NCBI GenBank assembly: GCA_041584015.1
Contig: JBFHES010000013.1
Coordinates: forward strand, 1 to 35,552
Source: JBFHES01 sp041584015
GTDB lineage: Bacteria > Bacteroidota > Bacteroidia > Bacteroidales > M50B96
Reading direction: 5' to 3'
Length of the DNA: 35,552 nucleotides
Made by a program: the position numbers and the translations under genes. Shown one piece after another: positions 1 through 7,872 of this stretch (positions are counted from its first letter, which is position 1; the number at the start of each line of letters is the position of its first letter). A model generated the notes under the pieces. The model saw nothing but the letters and a program-made list of their open reading frames with translations. It was not told the origin of the DNA and did not search any database.

Positions 1-1
1 T

Positions 2-496
2 ATTATTGAGCCTGATTCGCTTCATTCAAACCCTGTGATAACTGATGTGCAAAGTGCAACTTTGCCAGGCGAAATAAATCCTCAAATTAGTGGAGGTACG
101 CCTCCTTATGATTATCTCTGGTCGACGGGAGAAACGGTGACACTGTTGCAAGTGCCGCTAGCGGGTAGCTATTCGCTTACCCTGGTTGACGCTAATAATT
201 GCGTTTTCACAGAAGATTATCTCGTGGAGGGATATAGCAATGTTCAGGAGCAGGAAGTGCAATTAGTGGGCCTTTATCCAAATCCAATAAATGACCTGTT
301 AAATGTAAATCTGCTTAACGCTGGAGTGCTGCATTATTCCATTTATAGTTGTGATGGAAAATTACTGTTAGCTGCTGAGATTAATCATGCAGGAGAAACC
401 TATCAAATGGATTTCGGTCAATTCCAGTCAGGCGTCTATTATTTACATCTTATGAGTAACAAGCAATCCGCGGTTCGAAAAATAGTAAAACGCTAG
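2..496 (+). CDS. C-terminal part of a T9SS-secreted SprB-repeat protein (5' end outside window)
   Basis: The reading frame is open from the first bases of the window, so the gene begins upstream and only about 164 residues are seen; the GTG at 35 is not a real start. The visible part begins inside a SprB-like repeat (GGTPPYDYLWSTG, then a GSYSLTLVDANNC strand pair), typical of large Bacteroidota surface adhesins. It ends in a type A T9SS sorting domain: LYPNPINDLLNV, a central beta segment (YSIYSCDGKLL), then SGVYYLHL and a basic tail. By family knowledge such proteins cross the outer membrane through the type IX system and the C-terminal domain is removed when the protein is released or attached. 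Total size and full function cannot be judged. Confidence is high for the domain calls and low for the biological role. Confidence 0.85.
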   Translation: MIEPDSLHSNPVITDVQSATLPGEINPQISGGTPPYDYLWSTGETVTLLQVPLAGSYSLTLVDANNCVFTEDYLVEGYSNVQEQEVQLVGLYPNPINDLLNVNLLNAGVLHYSIYSCDGKLLLAAEINHAGETYQMDFGQFQSGVYYLHLMSNKQSAVRKIVKR

Positions 497-686
497 ATTA
501 GATTCGAGTTTTAGAGCTAGGAGTAGTTTAAAAAGAAGTTATTCTTATCGGTAGAATTACAAATAATTATTTAAGAATTTACGGAATAGCAGTTGAATGT
601 CATTTTAGTTGTGCTATTATTTGTTATTTTTAGCAGCCCGATATTTAATTGGGTGATAACTAGATAATAAACTTAAAAGACACACT

Positions 687-1829
687 ATGGTTGATTTTTC
701 TTTAACTAATGAACAGCAGGCACTCATTGAAAAGTATCGCGATTTTTCCGACAGGATTATTCGCCCCAATGCTTTAAAGTATGACAAGCTCTCAGAGTTT
801 CCGTGGGAAGTTGTTAAGCAAGCATACAGCGATGGAATTATGAACGGACCAATGCCAAAGAAATTCGGAGGTAATGGTTATAACATATTCGAAGGTGCGT
901 TGACCTCTGAAGAACTTGGTGCTGCTTGTATCGGAATTGGAATCTGTATTGATGCGAACACACTAGCACTTACACCACTGTTGTTGGCAGCAAATGAAGA
1001 GCAGCAAAGTCGTTTCTTTGGTCAGATTAACGAAGAGAAAGCTGTTGCGGCCTATTGTTTAACGGAGCCAAATGCAGGTTCTGATGTGCAGGGTATCAAA
1101 TCAACCGCCATCCTTCATGGCGATAAATATATTTTAAACGGTCATAAGCGATTTATTACCAATGGCGAAGTAGCTTCGTTTTTAACCGTATTTGCTCAAA
1201 CCGATCCGGAGAAAGGCTCACGTAGTTTAACTGCTTTTGTGGTTCCTTCTGATTCTCCGGGTATAGAGATTAAGCCTCATCTTGAGAAAATGGGACAAAA
1301 GGCATCTGTCCAAAATGAGATTATTTTTACAAATGTTGAGGTGCCGGTTGAGAACCGTCTGGGGCAGGAAGGCCATGGATTTTTAATTGCCATGAAAACC
1401 TTTGATCGAACACGTACTGGTGTTGCGGCATTAAGTTTAGGTGCGGCTCGCGAGGCTTATGAGGTTTCTAAAGATTGGGCGAAAAATCGTATCCAATTCG
1501 GAAAGCCAATTGCATCTAATCAAGCCATTGGATTTATGTTAGCCGATATGGCAACACAAATTGAGGCTGCCAGATTGCTAACCTGGAATGCCGCATGGAA
1601 TTATGATACAGGTACAAAGCGAGCATCATTGCTCTCTGCCATGTCGAAGCTATATGCATCTGATATTGCTATGGATGTTGCAACAAATGCTGTTCAGGTA
1701 ATGGGCGGCGATGGCTATTCAACTGAATTTGGCGTGGAGAAAATTATGCGCGATGTAAAGTTGTGTCAGATATACGAAGGAACCAATCAGGTACAACGTA
1801 TTGTTATCTCAAAAGCAATACTAAAATAG
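687..1829 (+). CDS. Acyl-CoA dehydrogenase (short/medium-chain type)
   Basis: FAD-dependent alpha,beta-dehydrogenation of acyl-CoA thioesters, the first step of beta-oxidation or of branched-chain amino acid breakdown; electrons would pass to electron transfer flavoprotein. The 380-residue length is that of the SCAD/MCAD group. The first family signature, YCLTEPNAGSDV, lies at about residues 123-134. The second, QIYEGTNQVQR, lies near the C-terminus, with the expected catalytic base Glu364 in YEGT. The ATG at 687 gives a normal N-terminus (LTNEQQALIEKYRDF). The gene has its own hairpin terminator just downstream, so it is probably transcribed apart from the second dehydrogenase. The chain-length preference cannot be read from sequence alone. 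Confidence 0.93.
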   Translation: MVDFSLTNEQQALIEKYRDFSDRIIRPNALKYDKLSEFPWEVVKQAYSDGIMNGPMPKKFGGNGYNIFEGALTSEELGAACIGIGICIDANTLALTPLLLAANEEQQSRFFGQINEEKAVAAYCLTEPNAGSDVQGIKSTAILHGDKYILNGHKRFITNGEVASFLTVFAQTDPEKGSRSLTAFVVPSDSPGIEIKPHLEKMGQKASVQNEIIFTNVEVPVENRLGQEGHGFLIAMKTFDRTRTGVAALSLGAAREAYEVSKDWAKNRIQFGKPIASNQAIGFMLADMATQIEAARLLTWNAAWNYDTGTKRASLLSAMSKLYASDIAMDVATNAVQVMGGDGYSTEFGVEKIMRDVKLCQIYEGTNQVQRIVISKAILK

Positions 1830-1852
1830 GTGACAAACAGATTATATATTAT

Positions 1853-1888
1853 AAAGCAGGTATTTTTTTAATGCCTGCTTTTTGTTTT
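1853..1888 (+). terminator. Rho-independent terminator after the first acyl-CoA dehydrogenase
   Basis: An 8-bp stem, AAAGCAGG (1853-1860) with CCTGCTTT (1874-1881), encloses an AT-rich loop and runs directly into a T-rich tail (TTTGTTTTT). It starts 24 bp after the stop codon. Confidence 0.8.
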
Positions 1889-2088
1889 TGTAGCAAGCTG
1901 ATAAACAAAAGTTAAGCAATTTTATGGGCTTATTAAGAACCATTCTATAATAAAACTTAAGTTTTTGGAATCTAACAGATAAAGCTATTTTCGCCAAAAA
2001 GTTACTTGGGTATAATACTGGGTAATTCTTTTGAAAGCGGCTTCGGCTTATTTCAGAACACATTCGGTATAATTTATAAGATTTGATT

Positions 2089-3873
2089 ATGGAAAAGAAT
2101 GATTTACTAAAGGGTGGAGAATTCCTTATAAAGGAAACAAAAGCAGCAGATGTTTTTATTCCGGAAGAATTTAACGAAGAACAAATGATGATTGAGGATA
2201 CTTGCTACGATTTTCTGAAGCAAGATGTATATCCTAATTTCGAAAGAATAGACAAGCACGAAAAAGGCTTAATTAAAGGTCTTTTAGGTAAAGCTGGTGA
2301 ACTTGGATTATTAGGAATCTCGGTTCCGGAAGAATATGGTGGCTTCGAACAAACATTTCTTACTTCAATGAAAGCAGGTGAGGCAATGGGTTCTGCACAT
2401 TCTTTCTCTGTAGCTTACATGTGTCATGTTGGAATTGGTACATTACCTATTCTTTATTACGGTACTGAAGAGCAAAAAAATAAATACATTCCAGAATTGG
2501 CGGCTGGTGAAAAAGCTGCAGCCTATTGTTTAACTGAGCCTGATGCAGGATCTGATGCAAATGCAGGTCGTACAAAAGCAGTGCTTTCAGAAGATGGAAA
2601 ACATTGGATCCTTAACGGACAAAAGATGTGGATCACCAATGGTGGTTTTGCTGATGTTTATACCGTTTTTGCTAAAGTTGATGATGATCGTATTTTAAGT
2701 GCATTTATTGTTGAGCGCGACTGGGAAGGTGTTGAGATTAGTGTTGAAGAAAACAAAATGGGTATTAAGGGTTCTTCCACTACTCAGGTATTCTTTAACG
2801 ATGTGAAAGTTCCTGTTGAGAACATGCTGGGTAAAAGAGGCGAAGGCTTCCGTATTGCCATTAATATCCTGCACATTGGTCGTATTAAATTAGGTGCTAC
2901 TGTTGTTGGTTCAATGAAACGAACCATTAATCATTCTGTGCAATATGCAAATGAAAGAAAGCAGTTCGGCAATCTAATTTCAAACTATGGAGCCATTAAG
3001 TTTAAGTTAGCGGAGCAGGTTATTAAAGCTTGGACACATGAATCTGCACTTTACAGAGCTTCTGCTGATGTGGAGAAGCTTATAGACATGTACGTTGCTG
3101 ATGGCATGGATAAAGGTAAAGCTGTAATCCAGGCTAATGCCGATTATCAGGTAGAGTGTGCGATGCTTAAGGTTCTTGGATCAGAGTCTTTAGATTATAT
3201 TGTTGATGAAGGTGTACAGATTTTTGGTGGAATGGGTTTCTCTGCTGAGGCTCCTGTTGACAGAGCTTATCGCGATTCACGTATCAACCGTATATTCGAG
3301 GGAACTAATGAAATCAACCGTATCTGGGCTGGCGATAATGCAGTTAAGAAAGGAATGAAAGGAGCCAATGGCTTAAAGAAATATGTAGCAGAAGCTTTAG
3401 AGAGTTTGACGAATCTTCCTGAGAAGGTTGAGTTTGCTGAAGGTTATTACGCATATTACAAAGAAGTTATTGCTCGCTTTAAGAAAGCCATTCATATGGT
3501 TATTGGTGCAGCTAACGAAAAGTACAGCCGCAAGCTTTCAAACGAGCAAGAAATTATTTTCAATATAGCAGATATGCTAATTGAAGTTTATGCTGTTGAA
3601 TCAACTGCCTTGCGCGTAGAAAAATTGGAAAGTAAAAACGGAGAAGCAGCTGTTGCACTATATAAGGACATTCTTGATGTTTATACCTACGACATCGCAA
3701 GCAATCTGGCTAAATACGCTAAAGATGCATTGTACTCATTTGTTGAAGACGAAGAAATTGAGAAGTATCTTAAAGGTGTTCAGTATTACACTTGCGTTAA
3801 GGGTGTTAATGTAAAAGATGCACGCAGAAGATTGGCTGACAAAATTATTGATGACAATCTATATAAATTCTAG
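2089..3873 (+). CDS. Acyl-CoA dehydrogenase, long form with C-terminal extension (FadE/VLCAD-like)
   Basis: A 594-residue acyl-CoA dehydrogenase about 200 residues longer than the 687-1829 enzyme, a size shared with Bacillus FadE and with the VLCAD/ACAD9 group. Signature 1 (YCLTEPDAGSDAN) is at about 146-158. Signature 2 is RIFEGTNEINR with probable catalytic Glu404. Residues from about 430 onward form the extra helical domain of the long forms. The ATG at 2089 (MEKNDLLKGG) is preferred over the TTG at 2083, two codons upstream. Likely role: oxidation of long-chain acyl-CoA to the 2-enoyl-CoA. It is followed by a strong terminator, and the next gene is unrelated. No thiolase or hydratase lies in this window. 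Confidence 0.93.
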   Translation: MEKNDLLKGGEFLIKETKAADVFIPEEFNEEQMMIEDTCYDFLKQDVYPNFERIDKHEKGLIKGLLGKAGELGLLGISVPEEYGGFEQTFLTSMKAGEAMGSAHSFSVAYMCHVGIGTLPILYYGTEEQKNKYIPELAAGEKAAAYCLTEPDAGSDANAGRTKAVLSEDGKHWILNGQKMWITNGGFADVYTVFAKVDDDRILSAFIVERDWEGVEISVEENKMGIKGSSTTQVFFNDVKVPVENMLGKRGEGFRIAINILHIGRIKLGATVVGSMKRTINHSVQYANERKQFGNLISNYGAIKFKLAEQVIKAWTHESALYRASADVEKLIDMYVADGMDKGKAVIQANADYQVECAMLKVLGSESLDYIVDEGVQIFGGMGFSAEAPVDRAYRDSRINRIFEGTNEINRIWAGDNAVKKGMKGANGLKKYVAEALESLTNLPEKVEFAEGYYAYYKEVIARFKKAIHMVIGAANEKYSRKLSNEQEIIFNIADMLIEVYAVESTALRVEKLESKNGEAAVALYKDILDVYTYDIASNLAKYAKDALYSFVEDEEIEKYLKGVQYYTCVKGVNVKDARRRLADKIIDDNLYKF

Positions 3874-3895
3874 AGTAAGATAATTACATATTCGC

Positions 3896-3930
3896 AAAAG
3901 GGAAGTTCTTTAATGAGCTTCCCTTTTTTT
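3896..3930 (+). terminator. Rho-independent terminator after the long acyl-CoA dehydrogenase
   Basis: Stem AAAAGGGAAG with CTTCCCTTTT, extended by a G-T pair, enclosing a short loop and running into seven consecutive T residues (3924-3930). It lies about 25 bp after the stop codon. Confidence 0.88.
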
Positions 3931-4043
3931 GTGCTTGTCAATGCTTAGATGTGGCAATGGTGAGTTTTAAGGTGAAAACAAATTGAGAATGACATTGTTA
4001 CTTAGTCAGGCGTAGGCTGGATTATCTAATTATCATTATTATT

Positions 4044-4892
4044 ATGAGCACACCGGAAAAAATTATTTTAGCACCAACCGATTTTACAGAAATATCTTAC
4101 AACGCTGTTCATCACGGAGCAACTCTTGCAAAAATGGTTAATGCGAAGCTTTGTTTATTACATGTGTTCAGCGATGACAGCAAGTCTTACGTTAAAAAGG
4201 ATGGACGAAAGTTGTCGGATATTGAAAGTCTACTCTCAGAAAAATCAAAAGCGCTTGCGTCAAAATTTGAAATAGAGGTTAATTACCTTGTTAAAGAAGG
4301 AAGATTATTTGCTACAATTGAACAGACAGCTTTGGAGTTAAATTCCATGCTCTTAGTTCTGGGAACTCATGGTAAATCAGGTATTCAGCATCTAACCGGT
4401 AGTTATGCCTTAAAGGTAGTAACCAACTCGCCAACGCCTGTTATTGTCTTTCAGCAAAAGGCGGCCGAGCATGGATTTAAAGATATTGTCTTTCCGGTCA
4501 GCGATTCTGCTTATGTAAGACAAAAGGTGAAATGGGCAGTAAGTATCGCCAAAGTGTTTAACTCTAGAATTCATTTATTCCGAATAAAAGGAGGATCTCA
4601 GGAATCAGATAATAAGATCAGATTAATAAGCTCTCAGATTAAAGAATCGTTTATGAGTAGTGGTGTGGCTTTTGTTGAGAGTGTCTCAGACTCGACAAGC
4701 AATTTTGCTGAGCAAGTGCTTTATTATGCCAGTGCTAATAAAACCGACTTAATAATGATAATGACCCAGAAGAATGAATTTGCACCGGCGTTTTTTCTCG
4801 GCCCGTGGGATGAGAAAATGATATTTAATCAATCGCAAATACCCGTAATGTGTATAAATCCTTACGAGACAAGTACTTTTTACTTTAGATAG
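4044..4892 (+). CDS. Universal stress protein with two tandem USP domains
   Basis: A 282-residue cytoplasmic protein of two UspA-type alpha/beta domains. The first (about residues 4-138) begins KIILAPTDFTEISYNAVHHG and contains the nucleotide-binding-like stretch GTHGKSGIQHLTGS near its end, so it probably binds ATP or a related nucleotide. The second (about 145-275) keeps the fold pattern (KDIVFPVSDS, DLIMIMTQ, IPVMCINPY) but has lost the glycine-rich motif, so it is probably structural or regulatory. Such tandem proteins are often induced by stress or energy limitation; the precise role is not known. The gene stands alone, convergent with the minus-strand gene at 5050-5541. Confidence 0.88.
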   Translation: MSTPEKIILAPTDFTEISYNAVHHGATLAKMVNAKLCLLHVFSDDSKSYVKKDGRKLSDIESLLSEKSKALASKFEIEVNYLVKEGRLFATIEQTALELNSMLLVLGTHGKSGIQHLTGSYALKVVTNSPTPVIVFQQKAAEHGFKDIVFPVSDSAYVRQKVKWAVSIAKVFNSRIHLFRIKGGSQESDNKIRLISSQIKESFMSSGVAFVESVSDSTSNFAEQVLYYASANKTDLIMIMTQKNEFAPAFFLGPWDEKMIFNQSQIPVMCINPYETSTFYFR

Positions 4893-4951
4893 TAACTAGA
4901 TAGAATAAGACGAAATCAATGGACTGTCCAAAATAAGGCCGCTCGTTTTGT

Positions 4952-5022
4952 CATTCCCGCGAAGGCGGGAACCTTAATTTCACCATTTTCAGCTTAATAA
5001 GATTCATGCTTTCGCAGGAATG
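4952..5022. repeat. Dispersed inverted-repeat element with hairpin core
   Basis: Between two convergent genes lies a perfect 7-bp hairpin TTCCCGC (4954-4960), GAAG loop, GCGGGAA (4965-4971). The outer 12-mer CATTCCCGCGAA (4952-4963) is repeated in reverse complement with one mismatch as TTCGCAGGAATG (5011-5022), so the whole 71-bp segment can fold on itself. The CATTCC...GGAAT layout resembles intergenic palindromic repeats found in many bacteria, and a relative occurs at 35345-35365. It may also help end transcription of the stress-protein gene, though there is no T tract. Confidence 0.6.
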
Positions 5023-5049
5023 CCCTGCTTCTTCTGTTTCGTTTAAGTT

Positions 5050-5541
5050 CTAATCCTTTCGTAAAGTTCTTGGGAAGAAATTCTTCCAGGCAAACCAATC
5101 GATCATGTCATAGGTCGTTGACTCGTTTAGTTTATCAATTTTACATATAATTTTTTGTTCGTCATGGAATTTCCATGGTTCTGATTCAGTGGTTCTTTTG
5201 GCTCTATAGAGTTCAAATACAACCTCGCCGGGTTTATCGCAAATTAGAAAGTCAATTCTTCGCATAAAAATAGTTGATTGCGATTTATTAACTGCATCGA
5301 ATCGTGAACGCTCGCATCCAATTACATCGTGCACTGAAATTGCTTCTCTGTTGAAAACGATTTCTTCCGTAATAACGGTACTCAGTTTGTCAAAAAGAAA
5401 GTTTAGTTGCTCCATAAATGATTCAAATACCTCACGGTTATCATTTACATTTGCCTGAAGTCCTTCCTTCTCTATAGTAATTGTATTACCAATTGCAGCA
5501 TTTTGTTCGTTAATCTTATCATCCAACCAGTGTGTTTTCAT
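5050..5541 (-). CDS. Hypothetical protein, 163 aa
   Basis: I do not recognise a family. The 163-residue protein has no signal peptide or membrane segment, so it is probably cytoplasmic. The N-terminal half looks helical and acidic (about residues 25-60, with an amphipathic run FESFMEQLNFLFDKL). The middle and C-terminal half look mixed with beta strands (SQSTIFMRRIDFLICDKPGE), and the end is aromatic and basic (IDWFAWKNFFPRTLRK). It follows the adenylate cyclase at 5603-7447 on the same strand after about 60 bp, so it may be the last gene of that unit. Starts at ATG 5541. Confidence 0.65.
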   Translation of the reverse strand: MKTHWLDDKINEQNAAIGNTITIEKEGLQANVNDNREVFESFMEQLNFLFDKLSTVITEEIVFNREAISVHDVIGCERSRFDAVNKSQSTIFMRRIDFLICDKPGEVVFELYRAKRTTESEPWKFHDEQKIICKIDKLNESTTYDMIDWFAWKNFFPRTLRKD

Positions 5542-5602
5542 AATGTTTCATTTTAATTGTCCAGTTCGACATTAATACTCGTTTTATTTATAAGTTCTTA
5601 CT

Positions 5603-7447
5603 TTACTTCATGCATGTATCTACAAACCACATCTCCATTTCACCTTTGCCTTTTGCTTCAATTTTTCCACGGTTTTCAAATGTAAACATGGGATTGCCCT
5701 TTAGCAGTTCATAAGTGGCCTGACTAATGTTCACTTTACCAACCGCGCCGCTGCTTTCCATCCTGCTTGCTGTATTCACCGTATCGCCCCATATGTCGTA
5801 TTGAAATTTTTTCACACCAACTACTCCGGCAATTACAGGCCCGGTGTGAATGCCAACCCGCATTTCAAATGATGGTAAGTCTAGTTCGTCATGTTTGTAC
5901 TTGCGATTTGCTACAAACTCCTGCATCTCGAGCCCAGCTGAAATTACATTTGCAGGCGTTGCTGAATCAGGCACGGGTAAACCTCCGGCTGCCATGTAGG
6001 CGTCGCCAATTGTTTTAATTTTCTCGATGCCATATTTTTCCATGATGTGGTCGAACCCTTTGAAACAGGCATCGATTTCTGAAACCAGTTCCGATGCTGT
6101 CATTTGTTCGCTCATGGATGTAAATCCTTTAAAATCAGTAAACAGAATTGTTGCTTTCTCAAATTCTTTGGCGTCGGTATATCCTTTTGCTTTTAATTCA
6201 GTAGCTACTTCTTCGGGAAGAATATTCAAGAGGAGGTTCTCCGAAATTTCCTTCTCTTTTTCGATAATGGCTTTCGATTTTCGTACATATTGTAAGCGAC
6301 TCCATAGGCCTCCAGCCATAAGCAAAATGATAACCCCAATTGCCAGAAACATATTTTTCGTTCGGTTCTTGCGATGTAGTTCTATTTGATGGCGAAGCTT
6401 TTCATCATTAATTTTTTTATTGAAATCGAACTTACCCTGCATTTCAACAATTTTTTGTTTTGTATTTCCCTGGATATTCTCACTCTGAAGAGTGTTGTAT
6501 ATCTCAAGATATGAATGAGCTTTTTTGTAATCACCAGTAGATTTATAGGCTTCGCTAAGGTTTTTGGCTGTTATTATTGCGCTAATTTTATCCTGGCTGT
6601 TTTTTGCATTGTCATAGCTGCTTTTCGCGAAGAAGATCGCTTTCTCTATGTCGTGAGTTTTTAAATAGTAGCCAGAGATTAAAGCATATGGCCTGGTAAG
6701 TTTGTCCGGATCATTTAAGGTTTTCCTGTTTTCTATGGCCATGTTCAGATAGTAGAAAGCAGTGTCTAGTACATTCTCATTTTCATATAACTTTCCCAAG
6801 TACATATAGCATTCGTTAAGTCCGGATTGGTTATTATTCTCCTTGAAATCTTGAATGGCGGTGGCGAAATGTTTTTTCGATTCGACAAATTTATGCAGCT
6901 CAGAGTATGAAATTGCCATTAGATAGGTGGCGGTGGGATTATTCGTGTATCTTAATGATAGATTGAAGTTCTTAATGGCATCTTCATAATATTGCATTAT
7001 GTAACTGATTAATCCCAATTGCATATAACACCTTGAAATGCCGGAACTATCTCTTAACTCTTCAAACAAGGTGAGGCTCTCCAGAAGAAAGGGCGTTGCC
7101 TTGGCATATCCATTGTCGGCCGAAATGTATAATTTGCCAAGACTATAACTTGCCTTAGCCAGTCCATAAGTGTCTTTGAGTTCTCTTGCCAATTGGATGG
7201 TATGCTCTATGAATAGGATGAAACTGTCTTTTTTATTTGGTAATCCGCTTTTAAAAACCTCGGATATTTGTTGGTTAAAAATAGCAACGGACGAAACAGG
7301 TTTATGTGCTGATCTGATTTCCTGCAACAAGGAGTCGATATTGCTTTTCTGAGCATTAGCAGAATAGTAATGCATGCCAAGTAGCGCGAGACCTATAAGA
7401 TAAAGGTACCTTGTTATTAAATATTTTATTGACTTTGCGTTGATCAT
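5603..7447 (-). CDS. Membrane adenylate cyclase with TPR sensor domain (class III), copy 2
   Basis: Predicted to make cAMP from ATP at the inner membrane. Order with ATG 7447 as start (614 aa): signal peptide ending near residue 33 (SANAQ); an exported helical region of TPR-like repeats (about 75-340, e.g. AKASYSLGKLYISA, SGLNECYMYLGKLYENE); a coiled stretch; one transmembrane helix (about 366-382); the NILPEEVATELK linker; and the cyclase domain. All catalytic residues are visible: metal-binding Asp438 (FTDFKGFT) and Asp482 (IGDAYM), adenine-selecting Lys478 (KIKTIG) and Asp551 (QYDIWGD), Asn558 and Arg562 (VNTASR). The Lys/Asp pair argues for ATP rather than GTP. A GTG at 7453 is an alternative start. 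It is a close paralogue of 7873-9708: the catalytic domains are nearly the same while the sensor parts differ. Confidence 0.92.
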   Translation of the reverse strand: MINAKSIKYLITRYLYLIGLALLGMHYYSANAQKSNIDSLLQEIRSAHKPVSSVAIFNQQISEVFKSGLPNKKDSFILFIEHTIQLARELKDTYGLAKASYSLGKLYISADNGYAKATPFLLESLTLFEELRDSSGISRCYMQLGLISYIMQYYEDAIKNFNLSLRYTNNPTATYLMAISYSELHKFVESKKHFATAIQDFKENNNQSGLNECYMYLGKLYENENVLDTAFYYLNMAIENRKTLNDPDKLTRPYALISGYYLKTHDIEKAIFFAKSSYDNAKNSQDKISAIITAKNLSEAYKSTGDYKKAHSYLEIYNTLQSENIQGNTKQKIVEMQGKFDFNKKINDEKLRHQIELHRKNRTKNMFLAIGVIILLMAGGLWSRLQYVRKSKAIIEKEKEISENLLLNILPEEVATELKAKGYTDAKEFEKATILFTDFKGFTSMSEQMTASELVSEIDACFKGFDHIMEKYGIEKIKTIGDAYMAAGGLPVPDSATPANVISAGLEMQEFVANRKYKHDELDLPSFEMRVGIHTGPVIAGVVGVKKFQYDIWGDTVNTASRMESSGAVGKVNISQATYELLKGNPMFTFENRGKIEAKGKGEMEMWFVDTCMK

Positions 7448-7525
7448 ATTCACAGCAGCTGATTATCAAATTTTGCATAAAAGGCATTCTTTTGCCCTTT
7501 ACACAAAATGTGTTTCTCAATAGAT

Positions 7526-7849
7526 CTACATCATTACCTCACTAACCTGAATTATTGGTTCGGCGTTAGTAAAGTTTGGCAGATCGGCCATTATTTTTTC
7601 TGCATTAGGTCCAAACGAGTTTTTAAATGAATCCATGGACTCAAAGTACAAATTACCCATTGCAGCATAGCTTGCAGGTGATCCTGGTGAGCCACCTCCC
7701 ATTCCTTTTTCAATTGTTACTGCTTTTACAGCATCGCCTAATAATCCGCCAGCCATGGGAACATGTTTGTTACAGTAATAGTCCATGTCAAATGTTTTCC
7801 CTTCTCCTGCTGGGTACATTACACTTACCTTGATCATTCCTTTTTTCAT
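7526..7849 (-). CDS. EthD-family protein
   Basis: A 107-residue protein with the EthD pattern of the dimeric ferredoxin-like alpha/beta-barrel superfamily: IKVSVMYPAGEGKTFDMDYY near the start, then KHVPMAGGLLGDAVKAV, the glycine/proline-rich GMGGGSPGSPASY, LYFESMDSFKNSFG, and DLPNFTNAEPIIQVSEV at the end. EthD itself belongs to an ethyl tert-butyl ether degradation locus, but most homologues are of unknown function and that activity should not be assumed. It sits between the two cyclase genes on the same strand, 23 bp after the upstream one and about 80 bp before the next, so co-expression is likely. ATG at 7849; a second ATG four codons in is also possible. Confidence 0.88.
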   Translation of the reverse strand: MKKGMIKVSVMYPAGEGKTFDMDYYCNKHVPMAGGLLGDAVKAVTIEKGMGGGSPGSPASYAAMGNLYFESMDSFKNSFGPNAEKIMADLPNFTNAEPIIQVSEVMM

Positions 7850-7872
7850 AATTCTAATATTAATTAAGTACT

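Noticed and set aside
1842..2063. A 73-codon minus-strand frame between the acyl-CoA dehydrogenase genes
   Set aside because: It covers the terminator and leader region, has no recognisable domain, and its end overlaps the terminator hairpin.
6027..6389. A 120-codon plus-strand open frame opposite the adenylate cyclase, with a similar one at 8477-8668
   Set aside because: Both overlie the same conserved cyclase linker and domain on the opposite strand; their mutual resemblance only reflects the paralogy of the real genes.
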